Positions 12,191 through 25,215 of a DNA stretch of 64,000 nt are shown here, in pieces. The notes beneath the pieces are model-generated. The model saw only the letters and a list, made by a program, of their open reading frames with translations, did no database searches and had not been told where the DNA came from. The first letter of the stretch is position 1, and every line of letters starts with the position of its first letter. The translations under genes were made by a program, and so were the position numbers. Source of the DNA: Sipunculus nudus (Eukaryota > Annelida > Sipuncula > Golfingiida > Sipunculidae); contig CM049317.1 of NCBI GenBank assembly GCA_026874595.1, forward strand, positions 23,859,901-23,923,900, written 5' to 3'.

Positions 12191-13419
12191 TTTACTTTTA
12201 TTACCTTATATTATCCTAGTTAAGAAAACCTGACGTCCAAGAAGGCCTTCTTTACAATATATACTAATCAACAAATGCTTGCCTACGTCCACATTACTTG
12301 GCTAATATCAGGCCATACATCTAGCATTTGTAATTAATTTATCAATTTTGAATTTACATGTGTGCATAAGTTATAAGTGATTAACTTAATTGATTTGGAG
12401 TGATTTTTTTTCAGATTTTGAAGATATATCTGACTCATTCTTTGAGACTTCAATTTATGTCAGTATAAGATAGGATTGATCCAGCCTCTGTAGATAACAA
12501 ACACGTAAAAATATGAAAATTAAAAAGGATTTCTTTCTTGCAACAATCTAATTGTAACAAAAAGAAGAAGAAAAAAAAGTGTTTTAACATTAGGTTATTT
12601 TGAGTGACAGCTTAATTTTACTTTTACTGTCACAATTACGAGCGCCGGATATGGATTATTTTAACTTTTCAGGAATGCTTTTACAAAGGAAAGATCAACA
12701 CACCAAACACGAATATTTTTCCTGACACAACTGATTTCGTGACTTTAAAGAATGCATAACCAACAGGCAGACAATAATCACTTATTTCTTAGGTGTATGT
12801 GTCTATTTGTAGTACTGCAAAGAGGTTTAAACGGGTTAACGATTCAAGTTTCTATAAACACACTACATAAACACACTAACCAGAGCGTACTCAACGACCG
12901 CAGACCTCCACCATCGTTAATAATATTTAGTTTGTGTGCTTTAGCAGTTAAACAATTCCTGTTTTTCAGAAGACCCATTATCACATGTTTAATTGAAATG
13001 CAGTGCATAACACTTTGAAAACAAAGACAGATGGACAAAAGAAAAAGGCCAAGCCTTCATAAGGAGAACTGTAACACTAACAGGTATAAACATTGATTTT
13101 GATGACACATAGCCTATTTTGCCTAGGTACCCGTAAAACTTGTAGTAAGTGTTTATCTTTATACTTCAGTGATTTCTTTATGCCTCAGAAAGTGAGAGAG
13201 AGTGGTACATGAGGAGATATTTCTGAAATAGCCTCTACAATTATTATCAGGCAAAAGGTCATTTCAGGATCAATTAAAAATATAGCCTTTTAAACCTGGT
13301 ACTATGCCTTTTTTAATTATATAAATTAATGATTTCACTCATTTAAATATGTTGTATTATCAATAAATTTAAATTGTTAAAAAAGTTGTTTGATTTATGC
13401 AATTTATGATAACGGATAA

Positions 13420-13479
<60 letters not shown>

Positions 13480-15135
13480 TTATTTTAGTGAGGTACAGGA
13501 ATAGGTAAAATCTATGGTATCTTGGATGTAATACAGTTGTAAAAAGATTTCTCTATCGTTCAATGAAAAGAAAGGTTTCTCTGGAATGTGTCGTTTTCTG
13601 AAATGTGTATATTCTTGTCAGCATGTAATTGGATGTGACACCGGCTGAAACATCGTCCTTCCAGTGATAAGCAAAAAGTCCCTGGCATGTCTTTTCCGTT
13701 AAATTCAGAAAAAAACGGACCCTAATGTGATACAAGTGGTCTCAGCCTTTTGACTTTTGTTTTAGCCATGCATTTCATTGGCTAAGGTTTCAGCAGGCCC
13801 ACCTGTGCGGCGGCTGATCTCTCGAACCATTATCCGGGCTTTTAACCTCCGATACATGACTATGGGAAAATAGATTCATAAATACCAGTGATCCCGTTAC
13901 CCGCAGTCACGGGAAGAAGCAAAAGGACCTTAACAACAGAATCAAATTGTTGAGAATGTGGTGTATTGATAAGGACAGAGATGGTATGCTATATATGACC
14001 ATTTGACGCCAACGACTGACGTGACGTTTGATACAGTCGTGACATGACAGCGTTGGCCTGACATTTCAAGAAATGTCAAAAGTTCTTTAACATAACACCC
14101 GTTATAAAAAACGAATAAGGTTGTTGTCCATCCTTTTAGCATACATTTGATTCCAAAACCTAAGAAGCTTTTAAAAAAAATGGAGGGATAGGACTTCAAT
14201 GTTATTAACGTCTGTAATATTTCTCGATAGCCAAGCATCATAAAAATGGCGCTATTGGATTATAAAGATTTGATATCTGATTATTCACGATTTCAGTATG
14301 GAGAACTGTGAACCTTACATCGTTCTTTGAGTTACACAATTTCCCTGTTAATATTTAATTTCACTGAATCTGTTAAACACCGGTTTTAGCTGCGACTATC
14401 TTTAACTATGTCAGTGTCACGAGAAAACTGTTATTGTGTATTGTGTTGCATTTCTATAGTCGTGAATATAACCAGATGATTGTTTTTATAATTTAATGTA
14501 CGTTAATATGGATAATCATGTTCAGATATTGGCGTGATAACTTTGGTAAAAAAACACACGTGTCTCAGTTGATGTAAATTTCAAAGCTCGGTACAGTTAA
14601 AGTCTGTCTGAGCCGTCTCTGATTGGCGGTATCTATAGTAACGACGATTTCTTGTAGATTTCAAATGAATAGCACCTGGTTAGTTTAGTTTTCCAAGGAC
14701 TTTTGTCTCTGGAGGCGTATCCTTATTAGAACTCACACTGTAATGGACGGTCGACGTAATTGGGAGGAGTAATTCGTTAGAAGAGCTTGGGTTGTTACGT
14801 AAGCAAGCACAAATAAGTCGTGAAGAAGGCGTTTTCGGGAGTAGTTCCCGAGCAGCGTACCAGTGACAGGTATAGCCTGACGATATCTGCAGCACTTCGG
14901 GGGCAGGTCTGCATGTTTCACAGTGGAGACAGCTGAGAAATGATGTCTAAAAGATAGTTTGTGTCTCGGGAAGGCCTATGGGATTTTTCAGTAAAGGACT
15001 TCAGATCGAGCATCGCATTTTCGTAAATCTGGCGATTTATTAACTGTGTTGAGTGCTTCCTGGAAAAGACCGAGGACTTTATTTAAACGCTTAAATGTTG
15101 AGGTTCTGAATATTGCTGTGTGGAGGTGCATTCGG
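12191..15135. other. Unique AT-rich DNA
   Basis: No gene was recognised; the only clear element is the TA array at 13420-13477. The end (about 14580-15135) is somewhat GC-richer but shows no convincing exon. Confidence 0.5.
13420..13477. repeat. (TA)n microsatellite
   Basis: About 29 uninterrupted TA units. Confidence 0.95.
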
Positions 15136-16041
15136 TAGTGGTGGGAGTCGGTTCCTTTTTCATAATCGATCATCGGTTTTAGCAAACCGACTGATGATCG
15201 ATAATTAATCGGTTCAGACGAATATTTGCAATTTTCAAAGAAATATGCAATTATCTGTGAAACTCTACCTGCGTTTCTCCGGCAGGTATTCTCCTATCGC
15301 GCACGAGTGTAAAGCCTATAGAGGGGCTGTTTTTCTAGCACATGAAGGCAGATTTTACGGGCCCAGGTGCGCTTGGGGCAGATCATACAAAAAAATTGCA
15401 GACTAGTCCCCCCCCCCCCCAAACAAAAAAAGAAAAAAAGGGAGAAATCCAAATACTCGACCGGCCGGGTTAACCCCCCCCCCCCCTCCAATTTTTTTTA
15501 AGGACGGCCTACACAGCGGCACCTGGCATCGGTTGAATATATTTTTAAAGAGAATCTCGCAAAATTGGCATAGACCTGGAGAATTTTTTTTAAGGACGGC
15601 CTACACAGCGGCACCTGGCATCTGTTGAATATATTTTGTTAAGAGAATCTCGGAAAATTGGTATAGACCTGGAGAATTATGAACTATTTTAACGCCATCC
15701 CGCCCATATTTTGCAATGTACAGCTCGTTAGAAAACTCTCCGCTAATTTTGCAGCTCCCTGCGAGTTCACAGATAATAAGTTTAATAAGTCCTCCGTTCT
15801 CGCATCTATCGTGTCATACTCCGTTACATACGGAAGTTATTTGGGAACGCAGACTCATTATATGAAGCGCGGAATGTGGTAAAAAAAGGAAGAATAATTT
15901 TTGCCTATAACATAAAGGCAGGCTCGAAAGAAAACAATCATTATTATGATGTAATCGATAGTTGCTTTTGGTAATCGAGCGCTTGAAAGTGGCAGCAAAC
16001 CGACTGACTTTCGATAAAACTCGATGATCGGCCCAACACTA
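15136..16041. mobile_element. hAT-like non-autonomous DNA transposon (906 bp)
   Basis: The left terminus is TAGTGGTGGGAGTCG and the right terminus, reverse-complemented, is TAGTGTTGGGCCGAT. Flanking 8-mers gcattcgg (15128-15135) and gtattcgg (16042-16049) match at 7 of 8 positions, fitting an 8 bp hAT target-site duplication. Both subterminal regions carry 'atcgatcatcgg/aaaccgactg' words, with a strong hairpin around 15170-15200. The interior has a 92 bp tandem duplication and C runs. No transposase is present. Confidence 0.75.
15490..15674. repeat. 92 bp tandem duplication inside the hAT-like element
   Basis: Units 15490-15581 and 15582-15674 both start 'aattttttttaaggacgg' and end 'agacctggag'. 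They differ at only a few positions and one small indel. Confidence 0.9.
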
Positions 16042-16204
16042 GTATTCGGCTACCTAGGTCTGGGTGGTTCCAGGAGACATCAGCGGTGAAGGACATTGAT
16101 TCAATGCCAAGAAAGAATAGTCTGTGCGTGAACTGTGTCAAACGTGTATACTCCAGCGAGAGTTTGAATATTATAGGAGCTCTATAGGACTGAAAATACA
16201 ACGC

Positions 16205-16375
16205 GAGCCCTTGAGTGAGTCATCCCGGTGTCACGTGTGCGCGTTGGTCATGTGACCGGAAACAAACTGAACAAGGAACTTTGTTGTGTAATGTCATTTA
16301 CAAACTGTAGTTACTTTGTGTTTGTTACTTTGTCGTCATCAGTGTTTGTGCATGTGGAGCGCCTGTCCAGAGAAT
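16205..16375 (+). promoter_or_regulatory. Possible promoter and first exon with splice donor
   Basis: Within about 100 bp lie an AP-1-like 'tgagtgagtcat', the E-box-like 'tcacgtg' and 'tcatgtgac', and an ETS-like 'ccggaa'. A strong donor, GTAAGT, starts at 16376 after 'ccagagaat'. The exon end has T at -1, which is uncommon, and no clear TATA box or initiator was found. It could be chance. Confidence 0.3.
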
Positions 16376-16429
16376 GTAAGTAGCTACTTTCTTTAATATA
16401 TATTGATTTGTTTTGTTAACACATGTCCC

Positions 16430-16836
16430 AGGTTTTTTTTGGAGTGTACGTATGGACGAGTTCAGCCAGTCGGTTTGACAGTTTAAGAACCTGGACGTCC
16501 ACATCTTTACCGGTGTGACAGTCAATCGTAGGAGGGATTTTGTTTAGGGTCAAAGATCTCGCAAAAAAAGTTACATTGGAGCCGGGGCATAAGCCGATCA
16601 CCTTGGCTCCAGCAGGCTTGGGCCAGCTACGGATCCCTCACCAACGACATAAAGTCAGAATAGTTCATTTTCAGGTGTTCGACCTCGAAATTGATAAGGA
16701 AATAGAGGCGAGGTCTTTGCATGTATATTTGTAGATGACACACCAAGACAAGAAGCCTTTCAAGGTTAGCTCTAGAACACCTGGTACTGAAGTCAAGACG
16801 AGACGTGGGGTGAACCAGCGGGGCAGCAGCAACCAT
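16430..16836 (-). pseudogene. Unrecognised coding-like remnant
   Basis: On the minus strand two frames stay open with protein-like composition: about 69 codons (16836-16627), then in another frame about 61 codons (16601-16416) containing 'KVTFFARSL'-like and 'TPKKTW' segments. GC is higher here than in the flanks. A frame change would be needed to join them. I do not recognise the family; a broken transposon or host gene is possible, and so is chance. It sits 165 bp from a hAT-like element. Confidence 0.25.
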
Positions 16837-17000
16837 GCCTACTCAACGATAAATGCCAGAGCACTCCTTAGCCCAGCATGCAAACAGTTTTTTAGTCTAG
16901 AACCATTATATTGAATGATGACCGACCGATCTTTGTGTTTCTCATTGGCCGATCAAAGATCTCTTTGTAACGACCGCTTTTCAGGACCAATAGCGATCAC

Positions 17001-17754
17001 TAGGGGTGTACGATATTACCGATATTTTGGTATATTGCGATATCGTTTGTATATCGATATTCTGTTTAACAGTTAAGACATCTTAATGTGTTGAATTAAG
17101 TGAAAGTGTAAAAGTAAAAGATGCTACCGTGTCTCTTGGCACACCTCAGGCCGGTTTGGTGGACCATATGTTAAAAGGTCCGTCTAAGAGAATTTTTATT
17201 TCATTTCTGCTCGACTTATTGACTCATTGATACAAAAATAAATAAATAGGAAGTGCCAAGCGCAGTAAAATAAAACATAAATTAGTTATTGATATTCTTT
17301 ATTTACATCTTGTGTAAAAGCAGGTCAATTGTTAATTCAACAGTATTTTTATCAATAACAACCGTCTTGTGCTGTGCTTAACGACTGTGATTATAAATGT
17401 ATACCATGTATCCCTGCCAAACAACTGTCCGGATTGCTCTTTTTATCAAGTAACTTGAATATGTAAGGCTGAAAAGGAACATACATAAAACAATAAATAT
17501 TTCTTCCAGTTCATACAACAATAATAGTTTTGCGTTATATCCTCTGTGAAGAAATCTGATCATAATATACTTTCATTGTTTCATTATATTTAATATGATA
17601 AATATTTAATCACAATTGTTATATGTTATATATACGAGAAAACACATCTATTTCCTGTAAATCAGAAAGATGAAAATTTCGCGATACGTTTCGTAACACG
17701 CAACCATATATCGCATTATACTGAAATACGAAAATTGTAGACCTACCACCCCTA
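17001..17754. mobile_element. hAT-like non-autonomous DNA transposon (754 bp)
   Basis: The left terminus is TAGGGGTGTACGATA and the right, reverse-complemented, is TAGGGGTGGTAGGTC, with further inverted similarity ('gtata.tgcgatat') inside. Flanking 8-mers gcgatcac (16993-17000) and gagatcac (17755-17762) match at 7 of 8 positions, as expected for hAT. There is no transposase. Confidence 0.8.
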
Positions 17755-18094
17755 GAGATCACCTGTGTTTGCAACATTATGTTCGCTCCCCACTCCCCGC
17801 CCCCGTTCACAGATCGTCGCGATAGTCGTTGCTTGTCGTATCTTCAATAGTTACAGGGCTTTATTTGAACCTGATAAAAAATGACCAAAAGATTTCTGCT
17901 CAACATATATTGACTTTCAACAACTCAAATGTTTTCATAACTTTCACAATGAAAACATGTTTACTTCCGTGTTCTATCGATCTATCTTATACTGTTTTGA
18001 ATCATATTCTAAAATATTATTCTCTTCAGCTGTTGCCGGGCCTGATCTCTTGTAATCATTGATATCCTTGTCCAGTAACAGTCCTTTAGGACCC

Positions 18095-18180
18095 ATTTTT
18101 GTTTATAAGAAGACAAACGAACCAACTAATGAACAAAGAAACAGACAGGCGTCGGTGAAAACATGACTTATTTGGCGGAC
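18095..18180 (+). repeat. Dispersed repeat family B, tail fragment
   Basis: The 'agacaaacgaaccaac...aacagacaggcg.cggtgaaaacatgac' arrangement ending in 'ggcgga' is the typical tail of this family. Only the last ~85 bp is recognisable. Confidence 0.5.
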
Positions 18181-18339
18181 TTAATGCAAAAGAGGAAGAT
18201 CAGATTGTCTCCTGCGGCAAACAAATGAACACCAGTTTAGACAGAGTGGCATAACAAATAGACGTGAGATTTGAGTTATGATATTTGACACTGAAATTCA
18301 GGTCAGGTTTTACTAACATCGTAAAGAAATGAGATACTG

Positions 18340-18411
18340 AATAATACTGCATAGAGCAAGTCTACGGGGACGTAAAATAATACTCCATAGAGCAAGTCTA
18401 AGGGGACGTTA
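18340..18411. repeat. 36 bp tandem duplication
   Basis: Two units starting 'aataatactgcatagagcaa' at 18340 and 18376, with about three differences. Confidence 0.85.
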
Positions 18412-20825
18412 ATAGGCTTCAGAAAAGACAACGCCAGACGTCTAGCATTAACCATGACAGTAAAACATCAACGGTGCACAAAGGTTTAATCAGTGAGATG
18501 AAAATTTAATTTGAGGATATGGTCACACTGGCCGAAACGTGTCGGAAAATACGCTAAAGGACAAATAATATCTACGTTTACATTGTCATGTCATTTTCGG
18601 CGGTCTGCGTGTTACGTGCATGATATGTAGGTTAACTGTTGCATTGACGTATTTGGCAGCCTAATGTGATAAAAAGTCATATCCCGTAGTGTTAGTCTTG
18701 AACGTGACCCCACTCTCTATAACCAAAAGAGAAAATGTCATTTTATTTGTCCAATAACGTACAGTATAAGTTCCCTTGGTGTTCCGTACCGATTTCGGTT
18801 CAAAGAAAGCCCTTCTTAATACACTGTTGTGCGTACAGACAAAGTTTAAGCTATTTTGTTCGTCCGGGATTTACAATTGTTTGAAACAGTGTACTAAAAT
18901 GCCCGACACTCATGATCCATTTTTAATATTTCCGATTCCTATAGCAATTTTTTCCCGGCATCAATAAAATATGATTTATTTTTTTATACATACAGTTGTG
19001 AATTGTATGAGTGATGAAGAGAAATATGGGTCACACGTTTGCATTTGACTCTTCCAGTGTAGATTTACCTCTTTTCCTGGAAAATAACCATACGGCAGCG
19101 TACCCACGGTTTTACTGTTATCTGGTAAATGCTAGTTTAGAAACGTGGCTTTGTAGTACTTTTATTTTTCGTATTCGAGAATTAAATTACTCCAGCCGAG
19201 CAAGAAATTTTCATCTGATAAGTTTTATTTTTTACCTTACTCTACTGATACATAAGAATGCCTTCAATTTATCCGAATACTGATAAATTATCAATCAATT
19301 TGCGATACCGGATGATCTCGTTAATAGAAGAAAAAAATATTGTAATGTGGATCCAGATCCAAATGACGATTTAAGATACAAATCGTTTTTTGGTAAAGTC
19401 GTTTCCTTCCTGCATTTTGCTAACTGTCTTTGGCATAGACTTAGAAACCCCGTCGACGGTAAGTGCAATTATATTGATGTATTCAAGGATCTGCTCGGCC
19501 GGTGGGAGAGTTGGAGCGCGAATTTCCAGTTTTATAAGGTCTTTTTTTATACCTTAAAAGTCACTGGGCATGTGCATAAGATAATGCTTATTTACAGTCT
19601 GTGTTTCTTACTTTTCTTTTAATAATTTGCTTTTACTATTGTATTTGTTCCCTTTGAATAATCTTCATTTTAACAAAAAGGTTTAGATATTGCCTCGTAG
19701 TTCAATATTTATCCACTAAAGCTGGCTAACTGGTACTGAATTTATTAAATATATGCTAACTTTAGAATAAAATTTTTTTTTTCAACAAACTATAAGGGCA
19801 TTTCGTTGATTTAATTTTGTTCATGTATTTTCGTATCTAAATTCTTATATTTATATGGGAAAATATCATTCTATATTTCAGTTTTACAAAGTTGACATTT
19901 TTCTGAACAATAAGTCTGGATATCATTCGTTTGTAGGCTTACCGCTTCAAATCATAAAAGCCTGGGTATGACACCAAACATGTCCAGACTGATTCCCTTC
20001 ACTTTACGCAAATGTCAGGCTTTGTATTCTTTGCCAAAGATGGGGAGGCCTGGCATTTTATTTACACAATATTCCAGACAGACTTTCGCGGGTGTGTATA
20101 CCATGTTAAAGGTAACTTTAACACCATCGGGCACAGGATCGATTATCTCAACGCCTGTGTTCCCCCACCTCTATCTATTTTTAGACAGATATTCCTGTTC
20201 TAACACCAAGTTTCTGGCACCAAGGAAGTTTCAATCGTAAGTCTCTTGTTAACTTTTTTACCTTGGCCAAGGAAGTTATGGTGCCACTCATGTTTGATTA
20301 TTATGGGTTATATAATGGATTGTTGGTTATTTTATTTGCTCGTTTGTTAGCCAGACAATATAGATACTAACGATTTAAAACAAATTTTTGTTGAAGGATG
20401 GGTACATGGGCCGGTGAAGATTTCTTTCAATTCGGTGTTAGTAAAATCTGTTTGTAAAAAAGTCAAGTAAAAAAAAAACTTCCCATTTGGATAAAAATAG
20501 CAAGTCAGGTACGCCCACATTTAAAATAATGATTCAAATGAATTATGTTTTCACGAGGATGAGCAACATCATTTGGAGTCTGCCGGGACATCATTCGGAA
20601 ATTTTTTATAAAATATAAGTAATAGGTTCCTTGGTAGATACATTTCGAGAAATGCGCAGTCGGCCTGTTTCATCCGACAGTACGTTTTTGTATAAGTGCT
20701 GTTTCATCTCACTGTCATGTTGTCTTTTGTCTCTATACTTGCCCGTTAACGTCTCTGTTTACTTTGTTTACCTAATTACGGGGTGCACATAAAAGCGGAC
20801 CGAACTGTCTCGCTAGAGAAGCTTG

Positions 20826-20990
20826 CTTTGCTAGCGAAGCGATTGGGACGCCGGACTTGTGCGCCACCGACCTGGGTTCGACTCCCGGATCGCCCCAGGA
20901 TTTTTCCCATCAACAATTTGTCTTCATAACAACCTATATGCACCATGTCTGAAGGAATGGGCCTAAAAAATCATAAAATGATATATTGGC
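20826..20990 (+). mobile_element. tRNA-derived SINE head
   Basis: An A-box-like 'tagcgaagcgattggg' (20832-20847) and a perfect B box, GGTTCGACTCC (20875-20885), are spaced like a tRNA promoter. 'cggatcgcccca' follows where the acceptor stem would close, but the matching 5' acceptor strand is missing, so this is not a functional tRNA gene. The body after 20898 is not a family I recognise, and its 3' end is uncertain. Confidence 0.6.
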
Positions 20991-21099
20991 ACATTGATAC
21001 AAGGAAGACTGACAGAGTTTAATTCTAATCAATGGAATTCATTCAAACTGTTGATGAGAAAGGCTAAAATATAAAAACTAATAATTATAATAATATTAA

Positions 21100-21151
21100 G
21101 AAGAAGGATGATGATGATAATAATAATAATAAAAACTACTACTACTTAATC

Positions 21152-21186
<35 letters not shown>

Positions 21187-21200
21187 GTCATCATCATTAA
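21100..21200. repeat. Trinucleotide repeats with inverted arrangement
   Basis: GAT then AAT repeats (about 21108-21131) are followed by TTA repeats then CATCATCAT (about 21156-21197). The arms are complementary and could fold into a hairpin around a short 'ctactactac' loop region. Confidence 0.7.
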
Positions 21201-21904
21201 TATTTATATAAATATTATTGTTTATTGTAGACTTTAAGTGTTGCCGATAACATTAGGAATTTAAATTAATTAGAAATGACAGTATTAAACATGACGGTAG
21301 CTGTGCCTTGTCGGATGGACAGATATCTTAGTGGTTACTGACCTGGCCTTGACGTCGATTTGTAGAGCCGTAACCATTCGTTTTCTTTTGACGAGATTCC
21401 AGGTCGCTTATTGTATACCACGTAGGTAATTTGTCAATGATATGTTAGGATGCTATAAATAAAGGCGTGTCTGTCATTCAGTCTTTGTTGGATGTGATCA
21501 ATAAATGGCAGTCGTAGACAGGATGAGCCGGATGTATTACAGTTACACGTTTTGACATTGAATAGACGGAATATAAGGATAGCAACACGTGAGATACAAT
21601 AGGTCAACACCCCCAATGTTTGTGGCAGACCAGCCACGTGTCTGCTATAGAGTTACAATGGTCCTTTATTTTACAGACATGGTGTAACAATAGACAGATA
21701 AATTAGCTTTACATTCAATAATACATGTGTAGACCACCCACGTGTGAGCTATTTAGATATCACTTTATTATGCATAGTCAAAACTGAGGGACCCATTCTC
21801 AAAGGATAAATATTATGCTTGGTCCGGGTGTACGGGAAGAAATAATGTCATTAAGTAAACCCCTAAATAAATTTCAAATATAATAATACATACACGCGTA
21901 TATG

Positions 21905-22015
21905 AACTGTAGTTAGCTTCATATTCGCGAGGCTGAAATTTCGTGATTCTTTTCATTTTGAACGTTTCGCAAGGGTTTTTATTTTCGTGATCGTACCTTG
22001 ACCAAGTACAGCGGT
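21905..22015 (+). mobile_element. Partial MITE, family E
   Basis: 'ctgtagttagcttcatattcgcgagg' matches the left end of the complete element at 34187-34560. No right end was found; the following DNA passes into family B. Confidence 0.5.
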
Positions 22016-22044
22016 AGTTTTCTTAATTGCATCCGACAGGGTGG

Positions 22045-22306
22045 TTTGCGTTCATCCCCGTCTGTGTGGGTGTTTGTGTTGGTTTCCATCATAACACACG
22101 CAATATGGAACCGAATATCATGAAAGTTTCAGGGCATTTTATGAATGGGCCAATGAAGAATCGATGAGATGTCGGTGTGGGTCGAGCACATAATCTGGAT
22201 CCAGGAACGTCATCAACGAATTTTCCCAAATGTAAAACCACTTATGCACGAATGACCCCGGGAATATGGGTCGAAAAAAATGAATGGCGGAGGCCTGCAT
22301 CCATAT
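22045..22306 (+). repeat. Dispersed repeat family B, copy 2
   Basis: This is the most complete plus-strand copy: a GT-rich head, 'atcatgaaagtttcagggcat', 'atctggatcca', 'cacttatgcacgaatga', 'gaatatggg' and the terminal GGCGGAGGCCTGCATCC. Confidence 0.75.
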
Positions 22307-22319
22307 AAAATAAGATTTC

Positions 22320-22474
22320 TAGTTAGGTTTCAAACACTCAGAGAAGAAGAGAGAGGAAGAAAGAGAGTGCGTATGTGGGTGAGAGACAGAGAGAGAAAGA
22401 GACTGAGTGTTTGACAGAGTAAGAGAGAAAAAGAGTGAAAGAGAGTGTTTTGGAGAGAGTGAGAAAGAGAGCGA

Positions 22475-22530
<56 letters not shown>

Positions 22531-22578
22531 ATAGAACTGAGAGAGAGAGAGAGAGAGTGAGAGAGAGAGAGAGAATAT
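22320..22578. repeat. GA-rich microsatellite
   Basis: Long GA repeat with GT and AAGA interruptions; it makes spurious Arg/Glu-rich frames. Confidence 0.95.
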
Positions 22579-24195
22579 TTATGTATTAGAAATGGGGCAT
22601 GGGGGATCTAGGTTAACTGCATCAATCCGATGCAAAACATATTTACAGCAACATCACCACACCCGCAATCCGACCCATCCATCAATGTTCACCAATTTAA
22701 CGTCTACTCCACACTGTGTAACACACACACCGCACCCTTCATCTTAAATTATATACAAGTGTTGCAGCAATCCCATAGGTCCTTCGCCGGAGGCAGATGG
22801 TTCCACGTTTATTCCAGACTATTCCTTTATAGAGGTGTCTCTGTGGCTTTCAGCAGTCTCCCTGGTAAAAAAAGCTGACATTTCACATCATTTACCCTAA
22901 GGATTCCTTCTTTGAGGCAATCCTCGCTCACAGAAGCCGAGTGTTTTCCCCTGCGAATCATGGCTATATCTCGCTCACCCTCTCGGCTAGTTGACGTTTA
23001 CTGGAATGACAGATACATTTTTATCTCCGTGCTAATCGATTCTATAAAAAAATTGCGAAGAAGGGTATACGAGTCTAAAAGCTGTTTTTTACAGATCTAC
23101 TTGCCAAGATGAGTGTGTCAACCATGTATGATAAATATAACCAATTAATAAATGAAACAAATGTCCATGTTTACACCAATACCATATTGACACTTCTTAT
23201 TTGCAAAGATTTTATTTTCTGGTGTGAAATATTTCAAATATTTAGTACTATACCCTTTGTCTTGTTCAAAATGAATTTCAGGGCATGCCCTAATACAAAT
23301 CCAATTGTATACTGTCCCCTATGTATGCAACCTGCATTAACTATTTACCTGTATTCGTTAAAATATTCACACGTACGCGCACAGTCCGTGCAAAGTAAAG
23401 TCAGTGTCTCATCAAGTAAGGAAATCTCTGACCGGACCTCTAATAAAATCACTGAACTATAAATAAAATACAGTTATTTGCTCTCATGGCTTTGAATGAG
23501 AATGAGACTTTTAGATTATTCTCCAGAGATAAAGTCCTTGGAATCTAACAGGCTTTATATTTCTTATCAAACTATAAGCTTCATCCCTTATTTATTAAGA
23601 AGATAGTTCTACTGCGCAGTGGCATCTGTGAAAATAAGGGGTTTAGGAATCTCTATGTAAGTTCACAAAGTCAAATTTTGAGTCTGCAAACTGATCCTAT
23701 GTCTTTATGAATGTTTCTTTATTTGATGGACTGTAGTATTTCATCAACATGTTTGTAATTTGCCTGGTCATACCGACGGCAAAAGCACACTCTGCTCACC
23801 ATTAATTGGTTATGTTTGCAACGTCAACTGATCAAATTAGGAAAGCATCAATCATAGAGGAAAATTTAAAAGGTTGCGAAGAATACAATTTAGAGCAAAA
23901 AAGCATAGATTTACCCATTTCCTGAACGTCCAAGAAAGCAAGATGATACACCGATTCATATAACCAGTGTCTGGCAAAGACTGGATTACAATGGGTTATT
24001 TTACTATAATATTTGCGACAATTCTACCGGACTTCCGTAACTTCTAATCTGGTGAATTTTGGTTTCACTCAAGCGCACAAAATAGCGGCGTGTGGTCTCC
24101 GAGCTGGTTTGTTTCGTAGGAAATCAGCTCACAAGTTGGTTAGTTTCGTAGAAAACAAATCAGACTTGAAGCGAGTGGCTATCAGTTACATTTTA

Positions 24196-24209
24196 AGGTC
24201 ACGTGACCT
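24196..24209. promoter_or_regulatory. 14 bp palindromic E-box
   Basis: AGGTCACGTGACCT is a perfect palindrome around CACGTG, the kind of site bound by USF/TFE/MITF-type bHLH-zip factors. No promoter was seen next to it. Confidence 0.4.
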
Positions 24210-25054
24210 AGAAATAAAAGTTTGTTCAATTCGAACACCTTCTTTCAAGATATTGTGTTGAATGGTCATCAAAACGGATCATTGTTGGCTCTTGGTAGAA
24301 TTCAAGAATGTTTATAGTTTACATGACATAATTTTAGGTAACGTAACATTAAAGCACTGTGCCGGGTTCCAGTAAATGCATACTATGATTTTTTTTCATT
24401 AATAACGACACTGTCTATATTCAGGAACCTGACTTTTAATTATATTAATTATTTCGTTTGAAATCTTCGTGAATATACCGTCTAATTAAGCTCCGGAACC
24501 CCCAGATAATATCTGACCCGTTGACCAGGAGTGATAATGGACATATTTAGCAAGTTATGTGTATTTCAAATGAGGCAAATGTGCTATGCTGTTGTGAAGT
24601 TTGGACTCAGAATCTCAGATTTAAATTTGGATTCAACCGTTTCATAACAGAAGTCAGCACATGTTAAGCCTCTATTAATTTGTTTGTTTCTTCACTCAAA
24701 ATTAATTCCCAACAAGGGGATAATATATAACGGACAACGGTTTCAGATTCATTCACCGTTTCTGTGACATTACAGACCATTAGCATTCACACCCACGAAC
24801 CAAATACATAAAATTCGCTATTTTTTCAAGGATTAAAAATATAAATTGTTATTCATATCTCATTCTCTGCTGCATGAACGAAGTGATTTAAAAGAAAAAT
24901 AAATTTAGTACTTTGTATTATTTGACATTCTTTCGTATTTTCCAGTGACACTCGGTATCTCTTTGTGTTTCTTCGTAATCAGCACACCGGAGAAACAAAT
25001 ACAATTAGTCAACGAGTCTTGAAAAAGAATGCTTCCTGTCCCGTATAATCTACA

Positions 25055-25215
25055 ATCAGCTTGGCGCCGACCGGCTCCATCTCAGCCGGCCGGAAAGAGG
25101 CTAATTATAATTAGACGGCAGTAACGAGCCAGGTGCCGGTTCCTGATTCTTAATGAGAAACAATGTCGGATTCCACGTACAATCAGTCGCCCCGCTGAAC
25201 ATCCCATAATGGTAT
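25055..25215. promoter_or_regulatory. Candidate conserved non-coding element
   Basis: A GC-rich island ('ttggcgccgaccggctcc', 'gccggccgg') abuts a 14 bp palindrome, CTAATTATAATTAG (25101-25114), then a CAGGTG E-box and 'tcttaatgag'. Such packing of homeodomain and E-box sites is typical of developmental enhancers. Conservation was not tested. Confidence 0.3.

Larger units (their letters stand above)
17763..20785. other. Unique DNA with minor repeats
   Basis: It contains a family B tail fragment (18095-18180) and a 36 bp tandem repeat (18340-18411). A 91-codon frame at 19347-19622 contains a GTAAGT donor-like site at about 19459, and a 63-codon frame lies at 20012-20203. Neither matches a known family, and no gene is called. 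Confidence 0.45.

Noticed and set aside
19347-19622. Possible coding exon with a GTAAGT donor
   Set aside because: The frame has protein-like stretches but no matching acceptor or recognised family; evidence is too weak to call.
20826-20900. tRNA gene
   Set aside because: A and B boxes are present but the 5' acceptor strand and a proper anticodon arm are missing; a SINE head fits better.
23109-23462. Longest ORF in the window (117 codons)
   Set aside because: No domain, no exon signals and no similarity to a known family; length is within chance for 64 kb of six-frame sequence.
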